Shown: piece by piece, positions 1 through 8,684 of the stretch
Numbering within the stretch: position 1 is the first letter of the stretch
How the letters are laid out: each line of letters starts with the position of its first letter
Origin: Paenibacillus barengoltzii NBRC 101215
Lineage (GTDB): Bacteria > Bacillota > Bacilli > Paenibacillales > Paenibacillaceae
DNA length: 64,000 bases
Assembly (NCBI RefSeq): GCF_004000745.1
Contig: NZ_BILV01000022.1
Coordinates: 16,006 to 80,005 of the forward strand
Direction: 5' to 3'
The notes under the pieces: generated by a model
Told to the model about the DNA's origin: nothing
Seen by the model: only the letters and a program-made list of their open reading frames with translations
Databases searched by the model: none
Translations under genes and position numbers: made by a program

Positions 1-620
1 GGAATTACGGACACATGCTCCGGATCTTTCAGGAACTGCTGAGCCAGCTTCTGGATATTTGCCGGCATGGTTGCGGAGAATAGCATCGTTTGGCGATCTT
101 CTGGAACCAGCTTCAGGATCGATTGAATATCGTCCATAAAGCCCATGTCGAGCATTTCGTCGGCTTCGTCCAGAACGACGGTTTTAACATCGTCAAGTTT
201 GATCGTTTTCCGGTTAATGTGGTCAAGCAAACGGCCCGGCGTACCGATAATAATTTGGGGCTTTTTCTTTAATGCGCGAATTTGGCGTACGATGTCTTGT
301 CCGCCGTAGATGGGAAGAGAGCGGGTGCCTTTAAAGCGGGACAGCTTGCCGATTTCTTCAGCGACCTGAATGGCCAGCTCCCGAGTTGGGGTCATAACCA
401 GCGCAACAATACGGTCTTCTTCCTTCGGAATCTTGTTGATGAGCGGCAGACCGAAAGCCGCGGTTTTCCCTGTCCCCGTCTGTGCTTGTCCGATCAAATC
501 ACGACCGGTCAATGCGATCGGGATCGATTTTGCCTGGATCGGGGTTGCTTCTTCAAATCCAAGTTCCGTAATAGCTTGCAATACTTTAGGCTCTAGGCCG
601 AAATCTGCGAATGTGTTCAA
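1..620 (-). CDS. cshA: DEAD-box RNA helicase, N-terminal part (CshA-like)
   Basis: ATP-dependent RNA helicase that remodels RNA in decay and ribosome assembly. The gene runs off the left edge; about 206 N-terminal residues are visible. In order: a Q-motif (FGLEP...TPIQ, residues 7-29), Walker A AQTGTGKT (46-53), PTRELA (78-83), TPGRLLDH (127-134), DEAD (151-154) and SAT (182-184), all of helicase domain 1. The start is a TTG at 618-620: an AAGGAG sits about nine bases upstream, while the ATG between them hits a stop two codons later. Domain 2 and the C-terminal tail, which separate CshA from CshB, DbpA and similar proteins, are outside the window, so the family is firm and the symbol is inferred from the N-terminus. 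Confidence 0.9.
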   Translation of the reverse strand, partial: MNTFADFGLEPKVLQAITELGFEEATPIQAKSIPIALTGRDLIGQAQTGTGKTAAFGLPLINKIPKEEDRIVALVMTPTRELAIQVAEEIGKLSRFKGTRSLPIYGGQDIVRQIRALKKKPQIIIGTPGRLLDHINRKTIKLDDVKTVVLDEADEMLDMGFMDDIQSILKLVPEDRQTMLFSATMPANIQKLAQQFLKDPEHVSVI

Positions 621-734
621 TGTATCATACTCCTTCTATATAGTGGACATTCCACCAGCTTAACGGTATTCTTAAGTAGCGTTTAGTCCTGCTTTGCCCA
701 CGCTCAAAACCTGACCTTGGGGGACCTTCAAACG

Positions 735-762
735 TTTATAGGCTGTCCAATCCGCCTGTAAA
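735..762 (-). promoter_or_regulatory. candidate sigma-A promoter for the DEAD-box helicase
   Basis: Read leftward, TTTACA (757-762) and TATAAA (735-740) are separated by 16 bases, about 115 bases upstream of the helicase TTG start. This would leave a long 5' leader. The rest of 621-908 holds no gene that I can see. Confidence 0.35.
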
Positions 763-908
763 TTTTACATAGAACTAGCTTGGTACTAGCTTGAAAAATG
801 GAAAAGAGTACCTACTCAAGAATATCTCAAACATTATAGCACAAAACATAAATGGAATACCAGCAAGCAGGTTGGGATACTTCCTTTATTTTCGTGAGGT
901 GAACGATA

Positions 909-1736
909 GTGTTTAAAGAAATTAGAAATGCGACTGTTATTGTACTCGGGGCGGCTTTGATCGCTGCGGGTTTTAACCTGTTCCTCGTGCCCCTTCATTT
1001 GCTTAGCGGCGGCGTGTCTGGGCTAGCGATGCTGACCGCCTACTTCACTCCCCTCGATATTAGCACGATGTATCTGGCTTATAACGTACCGCTCCTGATC
1101 GCCGGGTTGTTTCTGCTGGGGAAACGATTTATCGGACTGAGCATCCTGTCGGTTGCCGCTACAACCTGGTTCATTACCTTGATTCCGACACCGGACAAGC
1201 TGCTGTCATCGGATACCCTGCTCTCTGCAGTCTTCGGCGGTGTGCTCGTCGGCATCGGTTGCGGGATCTCGTTCCGCGTCGGCGGCTCGTCTGGCGGCTT
1301 CGATATCGTAGGTTCGATCGTGACCCGCTTCCGCGATTTCCCCGTCGGCAATGTGATCGTCGGACTAAACGGCATCGTCATCCTTGCGATGGGGTATCTC
1401 GAAGGCAACTGGGATCTTGCTCTGGCATCCATGGTCTCGATCTATATTACCGGCAAAGTCGTTGACCTGATTCATATCAGTCATATCAAAGTCACGTTGT
1501 TTATTATCACTGACAAAACGGAAGCACTGCTGGAACGACTGCTGACACTGCCGCGCGGGGTTACGTTGATGAAAACTCAGGGCGCTTTTTCCCACAAAGA
1601 AAAAGATATGCTGATGACCGTCACGACCCGCTATGAACTGGCTGAACTGCGGGAAATCATCAAGCAAACCGATCCCACCGCTTTCGTGAATATCGTGGAA
1701 ACGGTTGGGGTGATGGGCGCGTTTCGGCGTCGTTAA
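909..1736 (+). CDS. YitT family membrane protein (DUF161 + DUF2179)
   Basis: Integral membrane protein of the YitT family, 275 residues, the usual length. About five hydrophobic segments fill residues 8-185; a soluble C-terminal DUF2179-type domain follows (about 190-270), containing GAFSHKEKDML and ending in the conserved VETVGVMG-like stretch. The start is a GTG at 909 with AGGTGA six bases upstream. The molecular role of the family is not settled; members are multi-pass proteins of unknown substrate. It is a single-gene unit, diverging from the helicase and followed by its own terminator. Confidence 0.88.
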   Translation: MFKEIRNATVIVLGAALIAAGFNLFLVPLHLLSGGVSGLAMLTAYFTPLDISTMYLAYNVPLLIAGLFLLGKRFIGLSILSVAATTWFITLIPTPDKLLSSDTLLSAVFGGVLVGIGCGISFRVGGSSGGFDIVGSIVTRFRDFPVGNVIVGLNGIVILAMGYLEGNWDLALASMVSIYITGKVVDLIHISHIKVTLFIITDKTEALLERLLTLPRGVTLMKTQGAFSHKEKDMLMTVTTRYELAELREIIKQTDPTAFVNIVETVGVMGAFRRR

Positions 1737-1746
1737 GCGTTTTCTT

Positions 1747-1784
1747 GAAAGAAGCGGCCGTTTTCAAACGGCTGCTTCTTTGTT
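1747..1784 (+). terminator. terminator after yitT
   Basis: Inverted repeat AAAGAAGC..GGCCGTTT against AAACGGCT..GCTTCTTT with a two-base loop, beginning 10 bases after the stop and ending in a short T-rich run. Confidence 0.8.
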
Positions 1785-1907
1785 ATAATAATCACAGCGG
1801 TTCCTTCACAATTTTAAAGGGTTCAGCTTTACCCCGTATTTCACAGGCTTTTTGCTTTTCCGATTTAGGATTGATTCCGCGGCGAATGATTCTGAAAGGA
1901 AAGGGTG

Positions 1908-2108
1908 ATGGATGTGGAAATGGAAACGGTAAGACTGGAACAAATCGTAAAGAAGTGGTTTCCGGATATGCTGCCTTTTCTGAATCAAAAGGAACTGAAC
2001 TCTACGATTCTCCTCCGAGATGGCTTAACCATCTTGGAACCGCAGGATGCACTGGAGATTATTCAATTCAGCATCTGCGAACATCAAAACCCGGCGTTGC
2101 TTCATTAA
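1908..2108 (+). CDS. small hypothetical protein, 66 aa
   Basis: I do not recognise the family. The product is a soluble acidic protein of 66 residues with a hydrophobic/charged pattern fitting two or three helices (MLPFLNQKELN, DALEIIQFSICEH). The ATG at 1908 has AGGAAAGG close upstream; a GTG one codon earlier is possible. It sits alone between two terminators, and codon use resembles the neighbouring genes. A well-placed ribosome binding site and a terminator directly downstream support a real gene. Confidence 0.6.
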   Translation: MDVEMETVRLEQIVKKWFPDMLPFLNQKELNSTILLRDGLTILEPQDALEIIQFSICEHQNPALLH

Positions 2109-2136
2109 AATATGTAACGCTTCCATGCAGGATGAG

Positions 2137-2174
2137 GTCGTTTCTTCTGCTTATGCAGGGGAAACGACTTTTTG
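2137..2174 (+). terminator. terminator after the small gene at 1908
   Basis: Fourteen-base stem (GTCGTTTCTTCTGC against GCAGGGGAAACGAC, with two G-T pairs), TTAT loop, then TTTTT. Confidence 0.85.
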
Positions 2175-2234
2175 CGCTTTTCTCGTCTATGAAACTCTGA
2201 AACTTTTTACCAATTATGACATTCCTGTTCCCTC

Positions 2235-2258
2235 TAGGGGCCCCTCTTCCGATATAAT
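2235..2258 (+). promoter_or_regulatory. promoter -10 box with adjacent palindrome
   Basis: TATAAT at 2253-2258 lies about 34 bases upstream of the GTG start at 2292. The -35 region is poor. A perfect ten-base palindrome AGGGGCCCCT (2235-2244) occupies the spacer and could be an operator for an activator or repressor. Confidence 0.4.
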
Positions 2259-2291
2259 TAACAGCGAGTGCATACAAGGGAGAGATATCAT

Positions 2292-3485
2292 GTGAACATC
2301 ATCTGGACATTACTACTTCTGGCCTTGGGAACAGGCAGCGGAGCAGCGCCTCAAGAGCAGGCTGCGGGGAACGAAGCCGTGCAGGCGAACACGATGTGGA
2401 CATCGGTCGCGCACACTTTTAAGGTTAATCTAGCAGAAGGTCGCCTGGACAATCCTATCAAACCATCGGATTTGAAGGTAGACCCGCAGGTAGATGCTCC
2501 GAAAGTGAAGGGGATTTACGTTACAGCTTACAGTGCCGGGGGATCCCGCATGGATCAGCTTGTTGATCTCGTCGATCAGACCGAGCTGAATGCGATGGTC
2601 ATCGACATTAAGGACGATTTAGGGTATATCACATACAAGACGGATAATTCCGATCTCATCAAATGGGGGAAACCGCAGCCGTTCATCCGCGACATCGATG
2701 CGTTAATGGCCCGTTTGCAGAAGCATGATATTTATCCAATCGCCCGGATCGTCGTGTTTAAGGATACGATTTTAGCCAAGAAGCATCCGGAGCTTTCCTT
2801 CCGCCATAAGGACGGATCGGTATGGAGCAACGGCAAGGGCGACAGCTTCGTAAATCCTTATAACAAAGAGGTCTGGGATTATAATATTGAGATTGCGAAG
2901 GAAGCAGCAAAATTAGGCTTTAAGGAAATTCAATTCGACTACGTGCGTTTCCCGGAAGGCTTCGAGAAGCGAGCAGACAGTCTAATCTATACCAAAAATG
3001 AGATGAGCCGCGTTGATGCCGTCTCCTCATTCGTTAAATACGCCAAGGAGCAGCTGGAACCGTTGGGGGTTCGGGTGTCCGTTGATATTTTCGGGTACGC
3101 CGCATCTGTGCCTGCGGCCGAAGGCATCGGCCAGGATTTTGTGAAGATCTCCGACAACGTGGACGTCATTTCTCCGATGATTTATCCAAGCCATTATACA
3201 ACCGGATGGTTTAATGCCAAAGACCCTGACAAAGCTCCTTACCAGACCATTAAGGGTGCGGTGCAGGATACTCAGACCAAGCTCGCGGAACTTGGCGAGA
3301 AGCAGCCGATCATTCGTCCGTGGATTCAAGACTTTACGGCCAGCTGGCTGGGAAGCGGTCATTATATCAAATACGGCAAGCATGAAGTGGAAGAACAAAT
3401 TCGGGCGCTGAAGGAAATGAAGGTGGATGAGTTCCTGCTCTGGAACGCCTCCAACCGTTATACTTCCGGCGTCGATTATGAATAA
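2292..3485 (+). CDS. putative glycoside hydrolase (DUF4015/GHL13-type), exported
   Basis: Predicted secreted (beta/alpha)8-barrel protein of the putative glycoside hydrolase DUF4015 family, 397 residues. The start is a GTG at 2292 with AAGGGAGAG seven bases upstream; the GTG at 2268 has no such site. Residues 1-18 form a short hydrophobic signal or anchor. The barrel covers about 70-395, with the family landmarks KGIYVTAYSAG, NAMVIDIKDD, a central PYNKEVWDYN, FDYVRFPEG and, near the end, WNASNRY. Substrate is unknown; relatives are thought to act on surface or cell-wall polysaccharide. It is transcribed alone and has its own terminator. Confidence 0.82.
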   Translation: MNIIWTLLLLALGTGSGAAPQEQAAGNEAVQANTMWTSVAHTFKVNLAEGRLDNPIKPSDLKVDPQVDAPKVKGIYVTAYSAGGSRMDQLVDLVDQTELNAMVIDIKDDLGYITYKTDNSDLIKWGKPQPFIRDIDALMARLQKHDIYPIARIVVFKDTILAKKHPELSFRHKDGSVWSNGKGDSFVNPYNKEVWDYNIEIAKEAAKLGFKEIQFDYVRFPEGFEKRADSLIYTKNEMSRVDAVSSFVKYAKEQLEPLGVRVSVDIFGYAASVPAAEGIGQDFVKISDNVDVISPMIYPSHYTTGWFNAKDPDKAPYQTIKGAVQDTQTKLAELGEKQPIIRPWIQDFTASWLGSGHYIKYGKHEVEEQIRALKEMKVDEFLLWNASNRYTSGVDYE

Positions 3486-3503
3486 TAAAGCTGCACCGCC
3501 GTC

Positions 3504-3535
3504 GAACCCGGGCCTGTTGCCCGGGTTCGGGTTTG
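3504..3535 (+). terminator. terminator after the glycoside hydrolase gene
   Basis: GAACCCGGGC / GCCCGGGTTC ten-base perfect stem with a CTGTT loop; the following tract is GT-rich rather than pure T, so efficiency is uncertain. Confidence 0.65.
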
Positions 3536-3536
3536 G

Positions 3537-3566
3537 TTGGGCTTGTACTCAAGTAACTACTATGAT
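3537..3566 (+). promoter_or_regulatory. candidate promoter for the MATE gene
   Basis: TTGGGC (3537-3542), 18-base spacer, TATGAT (3561-3566), 17 bases before the ATG. The leader would be very short. Confidence 0.3.
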
Positions 3567-3583
3567 CGGAGTTAAGTGGTTTT

Positions 3584-4957
3584 ATGAAACAAACGTATAC
3601 CCTGAAGCAGAAATATGCTCAATTTTTACGCATTTTAGTTCCGATTCTGATCACCCAGGTCACGATGTCGTTAATGACCTTCTTCGATACGATGATGTCC
3701 GGCCATGCAAGTCCGGCAGACCTGGCGGGAACAGCGATCGGATCAAGCCTTTGGATTCCGGTGCAAACCGGTCTCAGCGGGATCCTGATGGGCATCACGC
3801 CCATCGTGTCTCAGCTCGTAGGGGCCGGAGAGAAGAATAAAGTAGGCTATCATGTTATTCAGGCAATCTGGTTATCGGTAGCCGTGAGCCTGGTTGTCCT
3901 GCTGGCCGGTGCACTGTCGGTCTCCCCTGTGCTGAATTCGATGGGCCTCGAGCCCAAGGTTCACCATGTGGCTTTCTATTTTCTCGTGGCGATTTCCACA
4001 GGAATCGTTCCATTGTTTGGTTATATCGTGCTGCGTTCGTTTATCGATGCGCTCGGGCAAACGCGCATATCGATGATGATTACGCTGATCTCGCTTCCGT
4101 TAAACGTAGGCGCCGGATACCTGCTGATTTTTGGCCGCGGCGGCTTCCCCCGTCTTGGCGGCATCGGCTCCGGAATCGCTACGGCTTTTACGTATTGGTG
4201 CATTTTCCTGATTGCCTTGTGGATCGTGCATCGGAAGGAACCGTTCGCGGCGTACGGCGTGTTCGGCAAGCTGCATCGCGTATCGCTGACCAAATGGTGG
4301 GAGCTGATGCGAATCGGCGTCCCGATCGGCTTCGCGATCTTTTTCGAGACGGCGGTCTTTGCCGCGGTGACGCTGCTGATGAGCCGGTTCGATACCGTCA
4401 CGATCGCGGCTCACCAAGCGGCGAACAACTTCGCCTCAACGTTGTACATGATCCCGCTCAGCATCTGTCTGGCGCTGACGATCCTCGTCGGCTTCGAGAC
4501 CGGTGCTGCCCGGCTCAAGGACGCCCGGCAATACGCGGCGCTTGGTATCGGCACCGCTGCCGCTATGGCATTGGCCACCGCTGTCCTGCTGATGCTGTTC
4601 CGTACAGGTGTCGCCCAGCTCTACTCCAGCGAACCCGAAGTTGTATCGCTAATCAAGCACTTCCTGGTATACGCGATCTTCTTCCAGATGTCCGATGCCA
4701 TTGCGACGCCCACCCAAGGCGTGCTGCGCGGGTATAAGGACGTCAGTCCCGGCTTCTGGATCTCGTTGCTTGCCTACTGGATCATCGGCCTGCCACTGGG
4801 ATACTTCCTGGCCAACTACACGTCGCAAGGCCCTTACGGATACTGGATTGGCCTCATTACCGGGCTGGCTGTGGCCGCTGTCTTGCTGCTATATCGCCTA
4901 ATCATGATCCAACGCCGTATAGCCAGCCGCCTGATTCATCCGGCGGAATCGCCATAA
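3584..4957 (+). CDS. MATE family efflux transporter
   Basis: Multidrug and toxic compound extrusion transporter, exporting cationic or aromatic compounds in exchange for Na+ or H+. The 457 residues contain twelve hydrophobic segments arranged as two six-helix halves. The N-terminal half has the typical ILITQVTMSLMTFFDTMMSG and SQLVGAGE motifs; the second half has the matching AHQAANNFAS. Length is normal for the NorM/MATE family. The ribosome binding site (GGAG about 11 bases upstream) is weak. The gene is monocistronic and ends in a bidirectional terminator shared with the convergent DUF3906 gene. Substrate cannot be predicted. Confidence 0.93.
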   Translation: MKQTYTLKQKYAQFLRILVPILITQVTMSLMTFFDTMMSGHASPADLAGTAIGSSLWIPVQTGLSGILMGITPIVSQLVGAGEKNKVGYHVIQAIWLSVAVSLVVLLAGALSVSPVLNSMGLEPKVHHVAFYFLVAISTGIVPLFGYIVLRSFIDALGQTRISMMITLISLPLNVGAGYLLIFGRGGFPRLGGIGSGIATAFTYWCIFLIALWIVHRKEPFAAYGVFGKLHRVSLTKWWELMRIGVPIGFAIFFETAVFAAVTLLMSRFDTVTIAAHQAANNFASTLYMIPLSICLALTILVGFETGAARLKDARQYAALGIGTAAAMALATAVLLMLFRTGVAQLYSSEPEVVSLIKHFLVYAIFFQMSDAIATPTQGVLRGYKDVSPGFWISLLAYWIIGLPLGYFLANYTSQGPYGYWIGLITGLAVAAVLLLYRLIMIQRRIASRLIHPAESP

Positions 4958-4958
4958 G

Positions 4959-4993
4959 AGAAGCCCGTGACCTTCCTTCGGTCACGGGCTTCT
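4959..4993. terminator. bidirectional terminator between convergent genes
   Basis: AGAAGCCCGTGACC / GGTCACGGGCTTCT, 14 perfect pairs, loop TTCCTTC. It ends four bases before the stop of the leftward gene. Confidence 0.85.
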
Positions 4994-4997
4994 GTCC

Positions 4998-5210
4998 TTA
5001 GCGCGGTTCGCTGATGGCCACGACGTACCCTGCCCCAGGCACCAGCCGCTTCTTCTCCACAATCGTCAGCTCCGTGATTGTAGGAGCGGGCAGCACTTGC
5101 CGCTGCAAATGCTCTTCCGCCGCGGCAAACGCCTCTTCCTCCCCATCGGCGGCAATGACAATCGTAAACGGACCGGCGGAAGTGTCGGCCTCCAATCGAT
5201 ACAGGTACAT
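4998..5210 (-). CDS. DUF3906-like small protein
   Basis: Seventy-residue protein resembling the DUF3906 family of Bacillales: it opens with MYLYRLEAD, then FTIVIAADGEEEAF, and ends with TIVEKKRLVPGAGYVV. No enzymatic motif is visible and the role is unknown. I chose the ATG at 5210 because a run of G (GAGGGGG) sits just upstream; a frame extending ten codons further upstream lacks a better site. It converges on the MATE gene. Confidence 0.75.
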   Translation of the reverse strand: MYLYRLEADTSAGPFTIVIAADGEEEAFAAAEEHLQRQVLPAPTITELTIVEKKRLVPGAGYVVAISEPR

Positions 5211-5294
5211 GTGTGATCCCCCTCTGATCCTTAAGCTCAACTTATTATAGCATGATAGCAGACTTACCCATATCGTGGAGGTTCATCAACAGGC

Positions 5295-5327
5295 AGAAAG
5301 AAGAAGCCGCCCCATCAACGGAACGGC
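5295..5327 (-). terminator. weak terminator of the ssu-type operon
   Basis: Leftward: GCCGTTCC / GGGGCGGC (two G-T pairs), six-base loop, then TTCTTCTTT. It lies 19 bases after the stop of the binding-protein gene. Confidence 0.5.
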
Positions 5328-5345
5328 CCCCATCATCTCTAACGG

Positions 5346-6365
5346 TTACTTCGCATAGGGATTAAATTCGTTGGTATACAGATCCTCCGGTTTCAATTGC
5401 CCCTCCTTCAGTTCACCCTCGTTAACCAACCAATCGATCCAGCGCTGGTATTCCTCCGGAGTAATCACTCCTCCTTCCGTAGCAATCCCTGGACTCTTCC
5501 AGTATTTCAAATTCAGGGTTGCGTCCTTGCCGTCTCTCTTCTCTACGATGCTTTCCATTCGCTTGATCACTTCTTCCCGCGGCGTGGTGCGTTCCCATTC
5601 GATCGCTTTTGCGACGCCTTCAACGAATTGCCTTACCGTGTTCGGGTTATTCTTAATGTACTCCTCGGTAAAAAAGTAATCGCCCGCCGTAAACTCCGTC
5701 TGATAAACGTCGATATCCTTGAATAATTCCACGAGACCGCCTTTTTCCAAAGCCCGGTCTCTCGCTACGCCGCTTAAGAGAACAACATCGATCTGACCGC
5801 TGCGCAAAATTTGCTCCGCATTTCCCGAAGGCACGGTAACCAGGGTTACTTGGCTGATTTCTTTATCGGTTAATCCGCCTAATCGCAAGTAATCCTTGGT
5901 CATAAATTCCAAATGCGCGCCTAACGTGTTAACACCAACCTTTTTGCCGATAAAATCTTTAGCCGTCCGGATCGGGCTTTCCTCCAGCACATAAGCGCCG
6001 ATATACGTATCTTTATCGCTGCCGTACGAACCGACCACCGATTTGATCTTTACGTTCTGGGCCACCGATTTAATGATCGCCCCGTTAAACGCCGACCCAA
6101 AATCAGTCTGCCTCGTAGCCGTTAATTGAATGCTCTCCGGCCCCCCTGTCGTACTGCCGATGGACTCCAGCTTCACATCCCCCAGAAACCCAAGATCCTC
6201 GGCCAGCTCCGGAAATGACACCGCACCCGGGGATGAATTGTATTGGAGCACCTTATCTTCGCCCCCGTTTGCCCCAGCTTTGCCTCCGGCGCAACCCGCC
6301 AGCAAGGCCCCGGCAACCAGCGCCACTGCCAGCAGTGTTATGGATTGTCTCCTTGATTTATGCAT
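5346..6365 (-). CDS. ssuA: aliphatic sulfonate-type ABC transporter substrate-binding lipoprotein
   Basis: Extracytoplasmic receptor of the SsuA/TauA/NMT1-like class, 339 residues. A lipoprotein signal peptide ends in the lipobox LLAGC with Cys25 as the lipidated residue, followed by a Gly-rich linker. The mature part shows family landmarks: SPGAVSFPELAEDLGF, IGSTTGGPESIQ, the IGKKVGVNTLGAHLEF segment, QILRSGQIDVVLLSG and a late TEEYIKNNPN. It is the last gene of the operon after the flavin monooxygenase (32-base gap). The ligand is probably an alkanesulfonate or another organosulfur compound, judged from the operon; the family also binds nitrate, taurine and thiamine precursors, so the ligand is inferred. 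Confidence 0.85.
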   Translation of the reverse strand: MHKSRRQSITLLAVALVAGALLAGCAGGKAGANGGEDKVLQYNSSPGAVSFPELAEDLGFLGDVKLESIGSTTGGPESIQLTATRQTDFGSAFNGAIIKSVAQNVKIKSVVGSYGSDKDTYIGAYVLEESPIRTAKDFIGKKVGVNTLGAHLEFMTKDYLRLGGLTDKEISQVTLVTVPSGNAEQILRSGQIDVVLLSGVARDRALEKGGLVELFKDIDVYQTEFTAGDYFFTEEYIKNNPNTVRQFVEGVAKAIEWERTTPREEVIKRMESIVEKRDGKDATLNLKYWKSPGIATEGGVITPEEYQRWIDWLVNEGELKEGQLKPEDLYTNEFNPYAK

Positions 6366-6397
6366 TTGCTTACACCGACCTTTATGTTCGTTTGGAA

Positions 6398-7744
6398 TTA
6401 GATCAAAGCGGATGGCGCTTCTTGGCGTGAAGGATAAGCGGGAACAGATAACCCTAAATTGCCGCGTAATGTGGTGCTCTCATATTCCGTACGGAACAAG
6501 CCCCGCCGCTGCAGCTCCGGAATGACAAGCTCGACGATATCGCGAAAGCCTTCCGGGAACGTAGGCGGCATGATGTTGAAGCCGTCCGCCCCTTCATTCA
6601 GGAACCATTCCTCCAGTTGGTCGGCGATCTGCCCCGGCGTACCTACGATTTCCCGGTGCCCCCGTGCTCCGGCAATATGCTCATACACCTCGCGGATCGT
6701 GGTTAATCCTTCACGTTCGGCCAGCGCACGGATCAGATTGGAGCGAATCTGCGGATTCGTCTTGTCCTCGGACGCTGTAAATTCCGGCAGCGGGGCATCC
6801 ACATCATAGCCCGTCAGATCGGTCCCGATGAAGTTAGACAAATACTCCAAGCCAACTTCCGGCAAAATGTAGCTGTTCAGCTCCTTCCGCTTGGCAATCG
6901 CTTCTGCCTCCGTCTTCGCCACCGTGATGAACACCCCCGGCATGATTTTTAGATCATCCGGCTTACGTCCATACTTCGCCAGTCGGCCCTTCACATCCCG
7001 ATAGAACGTTTGGGCTTCCTCCAGCGTCTGCCATGCGGTGAAGATGACCTCTGCGGTTTTGGCTGCCAGCTCTTTGCCTGCCTCCGACGAACCCGCTTGT
7101 ACGATGACCGGGTGCCCCTGCGGCGTGGAAGGTGCGTCCAGCAGCCCCTGAACTTTAAACCACTCGCCTTCAAAATCCAACGGGTGGAGCTTCTCAACGT
7201 CCAGAATTCGGCCGCCTTCCTTGTCTAGCACAATCGCCTCCCGCTCAATGGAAAGCCAGAGCTTCTTCACAACTTCCACAAACTCATCCGCCCGTTCGTA
7301 TCTGCGGGCATGCTCGAGATGCTTGGGCTTGCCGAACAGCAGCGATTCCCTCTCATTGGCAGAGGTGACGACATTCCATGCCGCGCGCCCCTTCGACAAG
7401 TGGTCGATCGCCGCGAATTTCCGTGCCACTTGATAAGGCTCATTATAGGTTGTCGTCAGCGTCGCGGTGAGGCCGATATGTTTAGTGACAGACGCAAGCG
7501 CGGCGAGAATAATCAGCGGATCCAGCTTAAGGGCCGATGCTGCCTGGTTACCAGAAGGGCGCAGGCCAAGGACGTCGGCGAAGAAGATCATATCAAACTT
7601 CCCTTGCTCAGCTAACCGTGCCAAGTCCTGCAAGTACTCGAGGTCGAACGTACGATGAGCAACAGTTCGCGGATGCCGCCAGCTCGCCACGTGATGCCCC
7701 GGCAAATTAAAGAAAGCTCCCAATTTCATTTGCTTGTTTGACAT
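6398..7744 (-). CDS. FMN-dependent monooxygenase, NtaA/SnaA/DmoA type
   Basis: Two-component flavin monooxygenase of the luciferase-like superfamily, using FMNH2 from a separate reductase. The 448-residue length and the motifs KLGAFFNLPGHHVASWRHP, KFDMIFFADVLGL, GLTATLTTTYNEPY, HLSKGRAAWNVVTSAN and QAGSSEAGKELAAKTAEV match the nitrilotriacetate/dimethyl-sulfide/pristinamycin monooxygenase subgroup rather than classical SsuD (about 380 residues). In this operon it probably releases sulfite or another usable sulfur product from an imported organosulfur compound. No flavin reductase gene is adjacent. Start ATG at 7744; the 93-base gap to ssuC holds a small hairpin. Confidence 0.88.
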   Translation of the reverse strand: MSNKQMKLGAFFNLPGHHVASWRHPRTVAHRTFDLEYLQDLARLAEQGKFDMIFFADVLGLRPSGNQAASALKLDPLIILAALASVTKHIGLTATLTTTYNEPYQVARKFAAIDHLSKGRAAWNVVTSANERESLLFGKPKHLEHARRYERADEFVEVVKKLWLSIEREAIVLDKEGGRILDVEKLHPLDFEGEWFKVQGLLDAPSTPQGHPVIVQAGSSEAGKELAAKTAEVIFTAWQTLEEAQTFYRDVKGRLAKYGRKPDDLKIMPGVFITVAKTEAEAIAKRKELNSYILPEVGLEYLSNFIGTDLTGYDVDAPLPEFTASEDKTNPQIRSNLIRALAEREGLTTIREVYEHIAGARGHREIVGTPGQIADQLEEWFLNEGADGFNIMPPTFPEGFRDIVELVIPELQRRGLFRTEYESTTLRGNLGLSVPAYPSRQEAPSALI

Positions 7745-7793
7745 CGTTCACCACTCCTAGTTTTCCAATTTGTTTAGTCATATTTTGACTATA

Positions 7794-7814
7794 AGAAAAA
7801 CGTCGATTGACGTT
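7794..7814 (-). terminator. small intercistronic hairpin
   Basis: Leftward AACGTC-AATC-GACGTT followed by TTTCTT, between ssuC and the monooxygenase gene. The six-base stem suggests partial attenuation or an RNA processing site rather than full termination. Confidence 0.35.
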
Positions 7815-7837
7815 ATTCCCAACCTTAATCTCGTCAA

Positions 7838-8662
7838 TTAGCCGTTCGTCTGCGTATTCCATTTCGATAATTTGCGTTCTAAACTTACTAAACCGTAGTT
7901 AATGATCAGCCCCAGCAAGGAGATGGCAAGAATCCCCGCATACATCTTCGGAATTTCGAAGTTGTACTGCGAATACGTGATCAAATACCCGAGCCCTTCC
8001 TTCGCCCCGACCATCTCAGCGGCAATCAATACGAGAATCGCCCCTGTCCCAGCCATGCGGATTCCGGTAAAAATCGTTGGCACGGAGGCCGGCAAAATCA
8101 CCTTCAAGAACAGCTTGGAAGAGGATAACTTCATCGACTTGGCGGACTTGATGAGCAAGGGGTCGACGTTGCCAACGGCCGCGATCGTATTCAGAAGGAT
8201 CGGCCAGGCGCAAGCAAAGAGGACAATCGCAATTTTGGAGGTCTCCCCAATACCAAGCAGCAGCATAAACACCGGAAGCAAGGCCAGCGCTGCGGTATTC
8301 CGGAACAGTTCAAGGATCGGATTTAGCAGCTCCCGCGCTGTAGGGTACCAGCCAATGATGAGTCCTAACGGAATGGCCACAATCAAGGCCAACAGAAATC
8401 CGGTCAGCGATCGGACAATACTTGCCGAAAAGTGTTGGAGCAATTCACCCGAAGTGATCAAGTGAACCAGGGACCTCACCACCTCAGTGAACGGCGGCAA
8501 AAATGCCGGATCGACCAGCCCCAATCGGGGAGCGGCTTCCCATAGCAGAAACAAGCCAATCAGAACAATCGATTGCCGTACCAATTTGCGCAGACCTGCA
8601 ACCAGAGCTACTTTTAAATTCCTTGCCGGCAGGCTTGCTGGGACGGACTTTGCGGTTTCCAT
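7838..8662 (-). CDS. ssuC: sulfonate-type ABC transporter permease
   Basis: Inner-membrane permease of the SsuC/TauC/NrtB class, 274 residues with six hydrophobic segments. The EAA-type loop that contacts the ATPase is seen around KSAKSMKLSSSKLFLKVILP, followed by SVPTIFTGIRMAGTGA. The start is the ATG at 8662, preceded by AAAAAAGGAG; a longer open frame to 8887 overlaps ssuB and has no matching coding signal. It begins 22 bases after ssuB and is co-transcribed with it. Confidence 0.92.
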   Translation of the reverse strand: METAKSVPASLPARNLKVALVAGLRKLVRQSIVLIGLFLLWEAAPRLGLVDPAFLPPFTEVVRSLVHLITSGELLQHFSASIVRSLTGFLLALIVAIPLGLIIGWYPTARELLNPILELFRNTAALALLPVFMLLLGIGETSKIAIVLFACAWPILLNTIAAVGNVDPLLIKSAKSMKLSSSKLFLKVILPASVPTIFTGIRMAGTGAILVLIAAEMVGAKEGLGYLITYSQYNFEIPKMYAGILAISLLGLIINYGLVSLERKLSKWNTQTNG

Positions 8663-8684
8663 TCGTATCCACTCCTTTTTTCGT

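Noticed and set aside
1745..2200. A 151-codon frame overlapping the yitT terminator
   Set aside because: It runs through two terminators and lacks a start signal; the smaller gene at 1908-2108 fits better.
4195..4737. A 180-codon open frame inside the MATE gene
   Set aside because: Arg-rich alternative frame; the MATE frame carries the conserved motifs.
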